This document shows positions 1-10,411 of a stretch of DNA of 64,000 nt, piece after piece; the stretch's first letter is position 1; every line of letters begins with the position of its first letter. Source of the stretch: Chloroflexota bacterium (GTDB lineage Bacteria > Chloroflexota > Dehalococcoidia > Lucifugimonadales > UBA3495); the NCBI GenBank assembly GCA_028875655.1, contig JAPPCX010000114.1, positions 1 to 64,000 on the forward strand, written 5' to 3'. Under the pieces are notes generated by a model that ran no database searches, was not told the DNA's origin, and was given only the letters and a program-made list of their open reading frames with translations. The translations under genes and the position numbers were made by a program.

Positions 1-54
1 GCTTCCCTTCCCACAGCACCACTGCAAGTTTCCAACAGTTTTTAGGATAGGCTC

Positions 55-939
55 TTAGTCGATGGCTTCTTTCAGGCGGCGGATGGCGTCGATGTGGGCG
101 TCCGGCGAAGTGGCTCCGCGAAGGCCGGCGGCGATGTGGGATGCGCCGATTTCTTCCCAGGACTTCAGCTCGGTGAGCCAGTCTTCCGGGTTGTTGTCGG
201 CGGTGATGGTGATGCGGCCCTCGAAGCCGACTTCCGATGGATCTCGGCCGGCGGCTTCGGCCTGGGCGCGGATGCGGCCCAGGATGGCCTGGCCGCCGGC
301 ATCGGGGGCGAACATGGGGAAGTAGCCGTCGGCCAGCCGGCCAATGCGTCGGATGGCCGCGTTGGGCGGCGTGGGCGCGTTGCCCCGGCCGGCGCCGATC
401 CAGATGGGGATGGGACGTTGCACCGGGAGCGGATTGATGCCGGCGTGGGTGATGTCGTGGTACTTGCCGTGGAAGTCGATCACGTCCTCGGTCCACAGCT
501 GGCGCAGCACCTCGATCTGCTCGTCGCAGCGGCTGCCCCGGGTGGCGAAGTCCACGCCGAGGGCCTCGTACTCCACCGAGTTCCAGCCTACACCGATGCC
601 CAGACGCAGCCGGCCGCCGGACAGCAGGTCAACTTCGGCCGCCTGCTTGGCCACCAACGCGGTTTGACGCTGGGGCAGAATCAGAATGCCGGTGGTCAGG
701 CCGATGCGCTTGGTAACGGCGGCCAGATAGGCCATCAGGGTGAACGGCTCGTGGATGTAGGACTCGTGAGTATAGGGGAACTGCGGAACTTCGGGATGCT
801 GCTCCGGCACCGCGCCCAGCACGTGGTCGAGGATGCGCACGTGCGAATACCCCAGATCCTCGGCGGCCTGGATGTAATCGCGCAACGCGCCAAAGTCGTC
901 GCCAATCTCAACAATAGGAACGGAAACGCCGATTTCCAT
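55..939 (-). CDS. LLM class (luciferase-like) F420/flavin-dependent oxidoreductase
   Basis: 294 aa; LTTGILILPQRQTALVAKQAAEVDLLSGGRLRLGIGVGWNSVEYEALG is typical of TIGR03619-type luciferase-like monooxygenases. Confidence 0.9.
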   Translation of the reverse strand: MEIGVSVPIVEIGDDFGALRDYIQAAEDLGYSHVRILDHVLGAVPEQHPEVPQFPYTHESYIHEPFTLMAYLAAVTKRIGLTTGILILPQRQTALVAKQAAEVDLLSGGRLRLGIGVGWNSVEYEALGVDFATRGSRCDEQIEVLRQLWTEDVIDFHGKYHDITHAGINPLPVQRPIPIWIGAGRGNAPTPPNAAIRRIGRLADGYFPMFAPDAGGQAILGRIRAQAEAAGRDPSEVGFEGRITITADNNPEDWLTELKSWEEIGASHIAAGLRGATSPDAHIDAIRRLKEAID

Positions 940-1105
940 AATGAACCTCCTCCCGGCATGAAAACGAAAGCGGCCTCGCCGCTTCGGTGTTGGCCGGGGT
1001 CATTATAGCGGGGTTGAGGGATGGTGTGGCGGGGCTGCTGCCGCTCCGGAGTGATCTTCCCTTGTGCTATTCTTGCGCCACGATACGCAACGGAGGGATT
1101 TTGGC

Positions 1106-2125
1106 ATGCGGGCTGCGGTTTATAAAGGCGAACAGGTCTTGCAGGTAGAGGAGTTGCCCGATCCCACGCCGGGACCCAACCAGGTAGTCATGCGGGTGAA
1201 GTACTCGGCGATTTGCGGCACCGACGTGCATGCGTTCATGTACGACCTTGCCCAACCGGGGGCGGTGATGGGACACGAGTACACCGGAACCATCGTCGAT
1301 GTCGGACCGGACGTGAGCCGCTGGCGCGTAGGCGACCGCGTGGTCGGCGGCGGCGGTCATCCCCCTCCCGGCGGAGGCTCCGCCACTCGCACCAACCCGC
1401 GCTTCAACTACCGCACCATGGGTTTCCAGCATAATCCCAGACCTCGCGGGTACGCCGAGTACGTGCTGCTGGACGAATGGGAACCAACTCCCGTGCCCGA
1501 CGACGTAACCGACGAGCAGGCCGCCCTCTGCGAGCCGTGCGCCGTTACCGTCCATGCCGTGCGCCTCTCCGACATCAAGCTTGGCGATTCCGTCCTGGTG
1601 CTGGGCGCCGGCCCCATCGGGCTGCTGTGCATGCAGACTGCCCGCGCCGCCGGCGCGACCACCGTCATCGTTTCCGAGCCGGCGCCCGGGCGCGCCGAAG
1701 CAGCCCGTCGTTTGGGCGCGGACGCCGTGTTGAACCCCACCGACCCCGACTTTGAGGCAAAGGTCGTGGAATTGACCGGCGGCACGGGGCCGCAGGTGGT
1801 GTTCGAGTGCGCCGCCGCACCGTCAACGCTGGAGCAGGGTCTGGACCTGTGCGCTCGCGGCGGCCAGGTGGTGATGATCGCCATCGCCTGGGAACCGACG
1901 CCGGTGGTTCCGCCCAACTGGATGGCGCGCGAGGTACGGATGCAATCATCCTTCGGAACGTTGCCCGAAGACTGGCGGATCGCGCTGGAGCTGATGCGGA
2001 CCGGCCGGGTTTCCGTGGAACACATGCTGTCGGGCACGAATTTCGTGCCGCTGGAAGGCATCCAGGGAGCGTTCGAGGCTCTCTGCAATCCGACCAGCGA
2101 GTTGCAGATGGTGGTGGAGTTGTAG
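1106..2125 (+). CDS. Zinc-binding medium-chain alcohol/threonine-type dehydrogenase
   Basis: ICGTDVHAF, GHEYTGTIVDVG, VLVLGAGPIGLLCMQTARAAGA motifs; start moved to internal ATG MRAAVYKGEQ at 1106. Confidence 0.85.
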   Translation: MRAAVYKGEQVLQVEELPDPTPGPNQVVMRVKYSAICGTDVHAFMYDLAQPGAVMGHEYTGTIVDVGPDVSRWRVGDRVVGGGGHPPPGGGSATRTNPRFNYRTMGFQHNPRPRGYAEYVLLDEWEPTPVPDDVTDEQAALCEPCAVTVHAVRLSDIKLGDSVLVLGAGPIGLLCMQTARAAGATTVIVSEPAPGRAEAARRLGADAVLNPTDPDFEAKVVELTGGTGPQVVFECAAAPSTLEQGLDLCARGGQVVMIAIAWEPTPVVPPNWMAREVRMQSSFGTLPEDWRIALELMRTGRVSVEHMLSGTNFVPLEGIQGAFEALCNPTSELQMVVEL

Positions 2126-2341
2126 GCAATCCGTGGCCTTCAACGCTGCCCGCATCGCTTATCGGCATTGTGGGTTAGTCATTGTGCTTGGGGACTGCCT
2201 CCTTGCTGGCTTCGTGGAGGTGATGACTTTCGCCAAGACGGGGTCGTTGAGGTTCAGGCTGTCGGCGCTACGGCCAGAGAGCGTGGTTTGCGATATTGAG
2301 TCCTAGTCTTCCGCGTGCTGACCGCTGAGGAGATAAGGGAT

Positions 2342-2450
2342 ACCCCTCACCCCAACCCTCTCCCGCACGTCCTTCGACAAGCTCAGCATGAGCGGGAAAG
2401 GGGGCATACGACCCGTTGCCGCCGGACTCCGGATCAAGTCCGGAATGACG
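2342..2450. repeat. Composite of dispersed palindromic repeats (CCCTCACCCCAACCCTCTCCC, TTCGACAAGCTCAGCATGAGCGG, CCGGACTCCGGATCAAGTCCGGAATGACG)
   Basis: Each segment recurs in related form elsewhere in the window (57318, 54520, and the GGAATGAC family). Confidence 0.6.
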
Positions 2451-2832
2451 GTTTGGAGCGTGACCCGCCAGAGACGGATCAGCGACCCTCGCGGAGCGGT
2501 GGTGACACCCGCCGTACTGGTCTATGCCATGCCGATTAATAGGTCGGCCTCAGGCGATAGCCAGCGTTGCAATGAATCCGACTGATGATTGACCGTGTTG
2601 ACCTGAACCTCGTTTGACCCCGGGTTGGAATAGACCGGAATAGAATAGATTGGCGCCAGCGCCGGGCGTTGGGCCGTGGCCTGAGGCTTGCCGTCCGACG
2701 TGGAGTACAGTGTAGGGGAACGGATGGACTATCGGCAAGGGGCGGGTGTCACTCATGCGTACCAGTTTCCCAAACCCGTCGTAGCAGGGCTGAAGCACGG
2801 GGCATGCCGCGATGGCATCAGGAGGACGCGCT

Positions 2833-2861
2833 TGCCGCTGATGCGGGGCCAACCTATAATC
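2833..2861 (+). promoter_or_regulatory. Sigma70-type promoter for ilvD
   Basis: TTGCCG (2833-2838) - 17 bp - TATAAT (2856-2861); lies inside the automatic ORF extension, upstream of the TTG start at 2915. Confidence 0.65.
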
Positions 2862-2914
2862 TGACGACGCTACTGATTTACGACGGTGGGCACGCGCCCG
2901 CTGAGGAGGCCGTT

Positions 2915-4609
2915 TTGACTACCACCACTCGCAGCCCCAAAGCCTTGCTGAAGCATCGCAGCAGCGACATCACCGACGGGCCGCACCGCGCCCCGGCCCG
3001 TTCCTATCTGCGAGCGATGGGGCTCACCGACGACGACCTGGCCAAGCCGTTCGTCGCCATCGCCAACCTGGCCAGCGACGTTACCCCCTGCAACGTGCAT
3101 CTTGACCGGTGGGCCGCTGCCGCCAAGGAGGGCATCCGAGCCGCCAACGGCACACCCTTCCAGTTCGGCACCATCACCGTCAGCGACGGCATCTCCATGG
3201 GCACCGAGGGAATGAAGGCGTCATTGGTCAGCCGCGAAGTCATCGCCGACTCCATCGAGACGGTCGCCTTCGGTCAGCGGATGGATGGCCTGGTAACCAT
3301 CGGTGGTTGCGACAAGAACATGCCCGGTTGCGTCATGGCAATGGCCCGCCTCAACATCCCCAGCGTGTTCATCTACGGCGGCAGCATCCTGCCCGGCCAG
3401 TACAACGGCCAGGACGTGAACATCCAGGACGTATTTGAAGCGGTGGGCGCCTGGGCTGCCGGGCGCATCACTGGCGAAGAGCTGACGGAGCTGGAATGCG
3501 CCGCCTGTCCCGGCGAAGGTTCGTGCGGCGGCCTGTTCACCGCGAACACCATGTCCACCGCCATCGAAGTGATGGGCCTGTCGCTCCCCGGCGATGCCTC
3601 TCTAACCGCCGTGGATCCCAGGAAGGCGGACGAATCGCGGCAGGCCGGCGAAGCCGTGATGCGTATGCTGGAAGAAGGCATACGCCCCCGCGACATACTC
3701 ACCCGGCAGGCTTTCGAGAACGCCATCACTGTGGTCGTTGCCATGGGCGGCTCCACCAACGCCGTGCTGCACCTGATGGCCATCGCCCGCGAGGCCGAGG
3801 TTGACCTGACACTGGAGGACTTTGACCGCATTGGCCGCAACACGCCGTACATCGCGGACATGAAACCCGGCGGCCGCTACGTGATGGCTGACCTTAGCCG
3901 CTACGGCGGCGTGGCCCTCATCGGCAAGCGCCTGCTGGACGCCGGCCTGCTGTACGGGGATGCCATGAGCGTTAACGGCAAGACGCTGGCCGAGAACATC
4001 AACGAAGCCACCATAGTGGACGACCAGCCGGTCATCTACACCACCGACGCCCCGCGCAGCCCGACGGGCGGACTTGCCATCCTGCGCGGCAACCTGGCTC
4101 CAGACGGCGCAGTGATCAAGGTGGCCGGCCACCAGGAAAAGGTCTATGAAGGGCCGGCCCGCGTGTTCGACCAGGAGGAGCCGGCCTTCCAGGCCATCCA
4201 GCGGGGCGAAATCAAAGACGGCGACATCGTTGTAATCCGCTACGAAGGGCCCAAGGGCGGCCCAGGTATGCGCGAAATGCTGGCCGTAACCAGCGCGCTC
4301 ATCGGTCAGGGCCTCGGCGACACCGTGGCGCTGGTGACCGATGGCCGGTTCTCCGGCGCGTCCCACGGGCCGATGGTCGGACACGTTGCGCCGGAGGCCA
4401 TGGACGGCGGGCCCATCGGTATGCTGCGGGAAGGCGACATCATCACGCTGGACATCCCCAACCGCCGCCTCGACGCCCGCATTACCGAAGAGGAAATGGC
4501 CGACCGCCGCGCGGCCTGGCGTCCCATGGAACCCAAGTACACCACCGGCGTCCTCGCCAAGTACGCCAAGCTGGTGTCCTCCGCGGCCGAGGGCGCGGTA
4601 ACGCGGTAG
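2915..4609 (+). CDS. ilvD: Dihydroxy-acid dehydratase
   Basis: [74 protein letters not shown] start after GAGGAGG. Confidence 0.93.
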   Translation: MTTTTRSPKALLKHRSSDITDGPHRAPARSYLRAMGLTDDDLAKPFVAIANLASDVTPCNVHLDRWAAAAKEGIRAANGTPFQFGTITVSDGISMGTEGMKASLVSREVIADSIETVAFGQRMDGLVTIGGCDKNMPGCVMAMARLNIPSVFIYGGSILPGQYNGQDVNIQDVFEAVGAWAAGRITGEELTELECAACPGEGSCGGLFTANTMSTAIEVMGLSLPGDASLTAVDPRKADESRQAGEAVMRMLEEGIRPRDILTRQAFENAITVVVAMGGSTNAVLHLMAIAREAEVDLTLEDFDRIGRNTPYIADMKPGGRYVMADLSRYGGVALIGKRLLDAGLLYGDAMSVNGKTLAENINEATIVDDQPVIYTTDAPRSPTGGLAILRGNLAPDGAVIKVAGHQEKVYEGPARVFDQEEPAFQAIQRGEIKDGDIVVIRYEGPKGGPGMREMLAVTSALIGQGLGDTVALVTDGRFSGASHGPMVGHVAPEAMDGGPIGMLREGDIITLDIPNRRLDARITEEEMADRRAAWRPMEPKYTTGVLAKYAKLVSSAAEGAVTR

Positions 4610-4622
4610 CAGGGGGATTCCG

Positions 4623-5432
4623 ATGCCCAGTTCGAGCAATCGCGTTCTTGTAGAACGCAGAGGCCCATTGGCCGTGATCCGCCTGAACCGGCCGGAGGCC
4701 CGCAACGCGCTGTCCCCCGACATGATTGCCGATTTGGGGCAAGCGTTGGCGGCAGCCGGCGCAAGGGACGTCCGGGCCGTGATGCTCACCGGTACGGACG
4801 GTGCATTCTGCGCCGGCGCCGACGTGCGGGACTTTACCGCTCAATTGGACGAAGGAGGGGCCGAGGGACTGTCGGAACACCTCCGCAGTTTGGCCGATGC
4901 CCTGCACAACGATGTCGTTATGGCCATTCGCAAGTTGGACAAGCCGGTGGTCGCGGCGGTGAACGGCGTGGCCGCGGGCGCCGGTTTCAGCCTGGCCCTG
5001 GCGTGCGATATGAGAATCGCCTCCAGCGACGCGCGGTTTCTGCTGGCCTACGCAAACATCGGCTGCACGGCGGACGGCGGCTCTACCTACATGCTGCCGC
5101 GCATCGTCGGACAGGGGCGAGCCATGGACATCTACCTGGCAAGACAGCCAATCGGCGCCCAATATGCTTTGGAGTTGGGATTGGTCAGTCAGGTCTTTGA
5201 AGCGTCGCACTTCGAACGCCATGCCATGGAAACGGCCGACCGCCTGGCCCAGGGACCCACGCAAGCGTACGGACGGGTCAAAGCGCTTTTCGACGGCAGC
5301 TGGGAAGCGGATCTGGCGACCCAACTGGATGCCGAAACCGATGCCATCGCTGACATCGGCCTGACCGGAGACTTCCAGGAAGGGATTCGGGCGTTTTCCC
5401 AGAAGCGTCAGGCGTGGTTTCAGGGGCGCTAG
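4623..5432 (+). CDS. Enoyl-CoA hydratase/isomerase family protein
   Basis: AVIRLNRPEARNALSPDM, GAFCAGADVRDF, VAAVNGVAAGAGFSLALACDMRIAS. Confidence 0.92.
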   Translation: MPSSSNRVLVERRGPLAVIRLNRPEARNALSPDMIADLGQALAAAGARDVRAVMLTGTDGAFCAGADVRDFTAQLDEGGAEGLSEHLRSLADALHNDVVMAIRKLDKPVVAAVNGVAAGAGFSLALACDMRIASSDARFLLAYANIGCTADGGSTYMLPRIVGQGRAMDIYLARQPIGAQYALELGLVSQVFEASHFERHAMETADRLAQGPTQAYGRVKALFDGSWEADLATQLDAETDAIADIGLTGDFQEGIRAFSQKRQAWFQGR

Positions 5433-5451
5433 CGCCCTCCCTAAGTCAACT

Positions 5452-5694
5452 ATGAAGCGATGGCTGGCATTGCGCCGCTGGCAACTGTTGGGCCTCACGG
5501 TAGCCTTGGTCTGCCTGCGTATCGTTGCTGAGGCGGCCTTTCGCGTTTTGGATGACGGTCGAGTCGAGGCCGGCCCGGCCGGATTGGCGATCCTAATCGT
5601 ATGCAGTCTCGCCATGTGCGCCGCGGCGGTGGCCACGATAATTGCCTTCGTCCAGTACGGACGCATCTTTAACCCTCGCATCCCTACAGAGTGA
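5452..5694 (+). CDS. Small membrane protein of unknown function
   Basis: 80 aa with two hydrophobic segments (LLGLTVALVCLRIVAEAAF, GLAILIVCSLAMCAAAVATIIAF). Confidence 0.55.
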   Translation: MKRWLALRRWQLLGLTVALVCLRIVAEAAFRVLDDGRVEAGPAGLAILIVCSLAMCAAAVATIIAFVQYGRIFNPRIPTE

Positions 5695-5727
5695 ACCCGT
5701 CCGCAGCGCCGGAATGTCCTACACCGG

Positions 5728-5756
5728 TTGCCCGCGTGACGCGCCGTCCTTATACT
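5728..5756 (+). promoter_or_regulatory. Sigma70-type promoter for downstream LLM oxidoreductase
   Basis: TTGCCC (5728-5733) - 17 bp - TATACT (5751-5756). Confidence 0.6.
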
Positions 5757-5821
5757 GGCGCCATTGCGCAACCGAGCGGGCACCGCAGTTGTGCCCGGCT
5801 GCCGCGGCGAGGAGGATCCCC

Positions 5822-6991
5822 ATGCCAAAGGATAATGTGGAAGTATTCTGGTTTTCCGAGCAGCCTTACGGCCACGTGACCGATGCGGACGTGGAGCAGT
5901 ACGAGTCGGGGCGGCTGGACTTCCCCAATTCCCACTTCGATCCCGAAAGGGCCCACGCGCTCTACAACCAGTACCACGAGCAGTACGCCTGCGCCGACCA
6001 GAACGGCTTTGACGGCATCATGTCCAACGAGCACCATGCGTCGTACTGGTGCATGAAGCCGGCCGTCAACATCGACGCCGCCGTTATCTCGAAGGTCACC
6101 CGCAACGCCAAGATCGCCATCCTGGGCAACGTGATCGCCATCAACGACCCGATTCGCATGGCCGAAGAAATCGCCATGCTGGACTGCATTTCCGGCGGCC
6201 GGATCATATCGGGGTTCGTGCGAGGAACTGCCGTGGAGACGCTGCAAGGTGGCGTGGCTCCGCCACAAAACCGGGACCGCTTCGAGGAAGCCCATGACCT
6301 GATCATCAAGTGCTGGACCGAGCCGGGCCCGTTCCGCTACGAGGGCGAGTACTACCACTACCGGAAGGTCAATCCGTGGGTTCTCCCCATGCAGAAGCCA
6401 CACCCGCCCATCTGGTTCCCCGGCTTCAGCAGTCCGGAATCGGTGGTGTGGGCGGCGACCCACAGGCATCCCTACATGAACCTGGGCTCCCTTCTCGAAC
6501 ACACCCACCGGCTGCGCGACGTGTACATCGACACCGCCCGGGAGACCGGATTCCAGCCCGGGCCGGAACACTTCGGCTACCTGCTGCGCGTGTTCTGCGC
6601 GGACACCGATGAGAAGGCGCAGGAACTTGGGCGCGAATTCCTGTGGACGCAGGAGCACCGCAACCGCGGCCCCCGCGAGCACAACGACCCGCCCGGCTAC
6701 CAGTCCCGGGAGGCGGTCAGCATCCAGCGGACGCTGCCCGGAGCCGGTGGGTTCGGCCGCATGATGACTTACGAGGAACTACAGGAAGCCAACAACATCA
6801 TCGTGGGCAGCCCCGACACCGTGCGGGAAAAACTGTCCATGATTATCGAACGCCTCAATCCCGGCTACCTGCACATCTACGGAAACGAGGGCGCCATGGC
6901 CCACGAGGACGTGATGCGCTCCATCGAGCTGATCGGGCGGGAGGTCATTCCGGCGCTTCACGAAATCCCGCTGGTTGACCACTATGAATAA
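5822..6991 (+). CDS. LLM class flavin-dependent oxidoreductase
   Basis: MPKDNVEVFWFSEQPYGH...; NDPIRMAEEIAMLDCISGGRIISGFVRG; ATG at 5822 after GAGGAGG. Confidence 0.9.
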   Translation: MPKDNVEVFWFSEQPYGHVTDADVEQYESGRLDFPNSHFDPERAHALYNQYHEQYACADQNGFDGIMSNEHHASYWCMKPAVNIDAAVISKVTRNAKIAILGNVIAINDPIRMAEEIAMLDCISGGRIISGFVRGTAVETLQGGVAPPQNRDRFEEAHDLIIKCWTEPGPFRYEGEYYHYRKVNPWVLPMQKPHPPIWFPGFSSPESVVWAATHRHPYMNLGSLLEHTHRLRDVYIDTARETGFQPGPEHFGYLLRVFCADTDEKAQELGREFLWTQEHRNRGPREHNDPPGYQSREAVSIQRTLPGAGGFGRMMTYEELQEANNIIVGSPDTVREKLSMIIERLNPGYLHIYGNEGAMAHEDVMRSIELIGREVIPALHEIPLVDHYE

Positions 6992-7027
6992 CCATGCGGA
7001 TGCTGCCGCATGGCTCCCGAGGGAAAA

Positions 7028-7915
7028 ATGACGTTACCGCAGAAGCAAGCCTTCATCGGCGTCGGTACCATGGGCAGCCTGATGGCCGGTTGCCTGCTGG
7101 ACGCTGGAGTGGACTTGACAGTGTTCGACGTCCGGCGTGAGGCGGCGGACCCTCTGATCCAGCGTGGCGCGCGTTGGGCCGCCAGCGCGGAAGATGCGGC
7201 AAGCGTCTGTGACATGCTGTGGACTTCTTTACCCGGACCTACGCAAGTCGAATCCGTCCTGCTCGGCAACGAAGGCGCGGTATTGTCGGCCATGGCTGAC
7301 GGGGCGGTACTGGTCGATACCACCACCAACGATCCCGACGTGGCTCGGCGAGTAGCGTCAGCGTGCGCTGCGCAGAATCTGGCGATGCTCGACGCCCCGG
7401 TGAGCGGCCGGCCACCCGCGATGACGATGATGGTCGGCGGAGATCATGCGGTGTATGAGAAAGCATTGCCGTCGCTGGAAGCGGTGGCCGCGCAGATTTT
7501 CTACGTCGGGCCGGCCGGCGCCGGCTGCGTCGCCAAGCTGGCCACCCAGTACATGGGTTACACCAACCTGATTGCCGCCATCGAGGGGATGCTGATCGCC
7601 CGGATGGGTGGCGTGGACCCGGCGGTCCTGGCGGAAATCGTCCCGGTCAGCGCCGGCGCCAGCCGGGCATTCAACGCAATTCCCAACGCCGTGCTGGACG
7701 GTTCCTTCCAGGCCGGTGGCACACTGGACATCGTGGCCAAAGACGTGGCTCTGGCCTGTGAGTTGGCGCGCCGCCTGGAAGCCCCGTCGTCCACCGGACA
7801 AGTTGCGGACTCGCTGTACCGGCAGGCGCAGGAAGCAGGCTGGGGCAGCGAGGGCTACCCCATCGTCGCGCGCATCCTTGAGGCCATGGCGCAAACGGAG
7901 TTGAGGAGCGAATAA
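7028..7915 (+). CDS. NAD(P)-dependent beta-hydroxyacid (3-hydroxyisobutyrate-type) dehydrogenase
   Basis: FIGVGTMGSLMAGCLLDAG Rossmann motif, LDAPVSGRPPAM, GPAGAGCVAKLATQYM. Confidence 0.9.
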   Translation: MTLPQKQAFIGVGTMGSLMAGCLLDAGVDLTVFDVRREAADPLIQRGARWAASAEDAASVCDMLWTSLPGPTQVESVLLGNEGAVLSAMADGAVLVDTTTNDPDVARRVASACAAQNLAMLDAPVSGRPPAMTMMVGGDHAVYEKALPSLEAVAAQIFYVGPAGAGCVAKLATQYMGYTNLIAAIEGMLIARMGGVDPAVLAEIVPVSAGASRAFNAIPNAVLDGSFQAGGTLDIVAKDVALACELARRLEAPSSTGQVADSLYRQAQEAGWGSEGYPIVARILEAMAQTELRSE

Positions 7916-7979
7916 CGGTCTCACTCGACCGACGGTTGTGATACCATTTGCCAGTGCCAGTTGCGCCCGGAGGAAAGTC

Positions 7980-9359
7980 ATGGCGATCACATTCCAACCC
8001 AGCGCTTACAGTGGCCTGGTTGACCAGGATAACGGCATGGTCAGCCGGGAGATATTCGTCAATGCTGACATCTATGCCGAAGAGCAGGAGCGCATTTTCA
8101 CCCGCGCCTGGCTTTTCGTCGGGCATGAGAGCCAGGTTGCCAAACCCGGCGACTTCTTCGTCTCGTCCATGGGCGAGGAATCGGTCATCCTCTGCCGCGA
8201 CCGGCAGGGGGAGATTCACGTCTTCCTCAACTCGTGCATGCATCGCGGCATGAAGGTGTGCCGGTACGACGAGGGCAACACGCCAATCTTCACCTGCCCC
8301 TACCACGGCTGGAGCTTCGCCACCGACGGCGCGCTGGTCGGCGTACCCTTCTACAAGGACGCCTACCACGAGGAACTGGACAAGTCCCAGTGGAGCCTCA
8401 TCCGCGTCCCCAAGATGGTCAACTACAAGGGCGGCATCTGGGCCACCTGGGACCCGAACGCCCCAGACTTCCTCGATTATATCGGCGGCTTCAAAACCTA
8501 CCTGGACATCCTGTTCGACGGGTGGGACGGCTCCGAGGGCGGCACCGAGATCATCGGCGGAATCGAGAAGTGGATGGTGCCCAGCAACTGGAAGTTCCCC
8601 GCCGAAAACTTCATCGGTGACCGCTACCACAACATCAGCCACCGCTCCGTTGACCTGGTGGGCATCGGCCCGTCGGGACAGGGCCGGCGCGACAACAGCG
8701 AGCGCGAAGGCGCAAAGTCGCTTGACGTATCGTTCCCTGAACGCGGTCACGGCACCGTGATGTTCCTGCGGCCCGAACACGCTCAACCCGTTCCGTCGTA
8801 CCAGAATGACCCCATCGTGGCCGACTACTTCTACCAGTGCGAAATCGCCCGCAAGGAACGGCAGGGACAGTTGTGGCGCATCCTGGCCGGGCCGGGCACG
8901 ATCTTCCCCAACATGTCTTTCCTGCCTCGCCAGCCGCGCAGCATCGCCGTGTGGCACCCTCGCGGCCCGGACCAGACCGAAGTCTGGCGCTGGTTCCTGG
9001 TTGACAGGTCCGCGCCGCCGGAGGTGAAGGAATTCCTGCGTCAGTATTACATCCGCTACTCCGGTCCCGCCGGCTTGACCGAGCAGGACGACATGGAGAA
9101 CTGGAACTACGCCCACTCCGCCAGCCGGGGCGCCATGGCTCGCCGGCACCACTACAACTACCAGATGGGCATGGGCTACGCGGTTACTGACTTTGAGGAC
9201 GGTGGCCTGAAACTCGACGGCACCGTGCTGGACACCACCAAGGCCCGGGCTGGTGAACAGAACCAGCGAGGTTTCTACAGCCGTTGGCGGGAGTTCATGG
9301 CGGCGCGGGATTGGGACGAACTCGCCACCTGGCGCAACGGCAACGGTTCGGCCTGTTAG
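7980..9359 (+). CDS. Aromatic ring-hydroxylating dioxygenase, alpha subunit (Rieske)
   Basis: Rieske C-x-H-x17-C-x2-H (CMHRGMKVCRYDEGNTPIFTCPYHGW); ENFIGDRYHNISHRS mononuclear iron site. Confidence 0.93.
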   Translation: MAITFQPSAYSGLVDQDNGMVSREIFVNADIYAEEQERIFTRAWLFVGHESQVAKPGDFFVSSMGEESVILCRDRQGEIHVFLNSCMHRGMKVCRYDEGNTPIFTCPYHGWSFATDGALVGVPFYKDAYHEELDKSQWSLIRVPKMVNYKGGIWATWDPNAPDFLDYIGGFKTYLDILFDGWDGSEGGTEIIGGIEKWMVPSNWKFPAENFIGDRYHNISHRSVDLVGIGPSGQGRRDNSEREGAKSLDVSFPERGHGTVMFLRPEHAQPVPSYQNDPIVADYFYQCEIARKERQGQLWRILAGPGTIFPNMSFLPRQPRSIAVWHPRGPDQTEVWRWFLVDRSAPPEVKEFLRQYYIRYSGPAGLTEQDDMENWNYAHSASRGAMARRHHYNYQMGMGYAVTDFEDGGLKLDGTVLDTTKARAGEQNQRGFYSRWREFMAARDWDELATWRNGNGSAC

Positions 9360-9367
9360 GTGGCGCG

Positions 9368-9913
9368 ATGGTAGTCGCTAACGACCCCCTGGCAATGCTG
9401 TTGCTCAAGCAGGACGTGGAAGCGTTCCTGTACCACGAGGCCAACCTGCTGGACGACCGCCGCTACGAGGATTGGCTGGATCTGCTCACCGACGACGTGC
9501 GTTACTGGGTGCCCATGCGCCGCAACGTCAAGTTCGGCGAGCTGGAACGCGAGTTCACCCGCGAAGGCCAGGATATCAACTGGTTCGACGAGGGCAAGGA
9601 CACGCTTACTCGCCGTGTCAACCAGATCCTCACCGGCGTCCATTGGGCAGAGGAACCGCTGTCTCGCATCTCCCACCTGGTGACCAACGTAGAGATAGTG
9701 GGGGTTACGCCAAGCGCGTCTGACGCTGAAGAAGTTGCCCTCCGTTGCCGTTTCATAATCTACCGGAACCGCGTCGCCACCGAGACCGATATTCTGGTGG
9801 GGCGGCGCGAGGATACGCTGCGCCGCGGGGATGGCGGATGGCGCATCGCGCAACGGCAAGTATTTTTGGACCAGAACGTTCTGCTCGCTAAGAACCTGAC
9901 GTTCTTTTTCTGA
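9368..9913 (+). CDS. Aromatic ring-hydroxylating dioxygenase, beta subunit
   Basis: DDRRYEDWLDLLTDDVRYWVPMRRN...; directly follows alpha subunit; ATG at 9368 with MVVANDPLAM. Confidence 0.9.
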   Translation: MVVANDPLAMLLLKQDVEAFLYHEANLLDDRRYEDWLDLLTDDVRYWVPMRRNVKFGELEREFTREGQDINWFDEGKDTLTRRVNQILTGVHWAEEPLSRISHLVTNVEIVGVTPSASDAEEVALRCRFIIYRNRVATETDILVGRREDTLRRGDGGWRIAQRQVFLDQNVLLAKNLTFFF

Positions 9914-9923
9914 GCCTCAATTG

Positions 9924-9950
9924 GTCATTCCCGCGAAAGCAGGAATCCAG
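9924..9950. repeat. Dispersed palindromic repeat GTCATTCCCGCGAAAGCAGGAATCCAG
   Basis: Same family as 13895, 19075, 49067 and 62730. Confidence 0.8.
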
Positions 9951-9962
9951 AGACACAAAACC

Positions 9963-10166
9963 ATGGCCGACATAGTTAATCTGTTCGAGGTTGAGCCGGG
10001 CCAGACGGTGCGGCTGCACGGCAACGCCACCGCAGAAGTGGTGTCCAATCCCAGGGATGGCGTGTGGCTGTTTGTTCGTTACCTGACCAGCCCGGACGAT
10101 CCGGACCAGGTGGGCGCGGAGGATATGGTCTTTGCCCAGGACGTGCTCGAACTGGTAACCGATTAG
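9963..10166 (+). CDS. Small protein of unknown function in Rieske cluster
   Basis: MADIVNLFEVEPGQTVRLHGNATAEVVSNPRDGVWLFVRYL...; the upstream MVIPAKAGIQ extension is translated repeat. Confidence 0.6.
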   Translation: MADIVNLFEVEPGQTVRLHGNATAEVVSNPRDGVWLFVRYLTSPDDPDQVGAEDMVFAQDVLELVTD

Positions 10167-10171
10167 CAGCG

Positions 10172-10402
10172 ATGGTCGCGTCCGGAAACGCCACGGAAGA
10201 GTTCACCGTACCCGGCCACGACGAGGTGCTGGCCGCGTTGCGCGCCGGCTACCGCGCCATCGACGATGGCTATGGCTTCTATCCGGGTTTCAACGGCTGG
10301 TTGGAATCGTTGGGCTACCGCCGCCGTGACGACATTGACTGTACCTGCCCCGATGGGGGATACCGAGGCCATCTGCCCGAATGCCGGTGGGTGCGGCCTT
10401 AA
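10172..10402 (+). CDS. Small Cys-containing protein of unknown function in Rieske cluster
   Basis: DIDCTCPDGGYRGHLPECRW at C-terminus; same strand, 5 nt after the preceding stop. Confidence 0.5.
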   Translation: MVASGNATEEFTVPGHDEVLAALRAGYRAIDDGYGFYPGFNGWLESLGYRRRDDIDCTCPDGGYRGHLPECRWVRP

Positions 10403-10411
10403 ATCTTAGGC

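Noticed and set aside
94-1008. 304-aa plus-strand ORF
   Set aside because: Shadow of the LLM oxidoreductase on the minus strand.
2388-2585. Small ORFs over the 2.3-2.6 kb region
   Set aside because: Composed largely of translated intergenic repeat sequence.
3602-5828. Large minus-strand ORFs (3602-4789, 4482-5828)
   Set aside because: Antisense to ilvD and enoyl-CoA hydratase; no domain similarity, compositional artefact.
7671-9152. 493-aa minus-strand ORF
   Set aside because: Antisense shadow of the Rieske alpha subunit and dehydrogenase genes.
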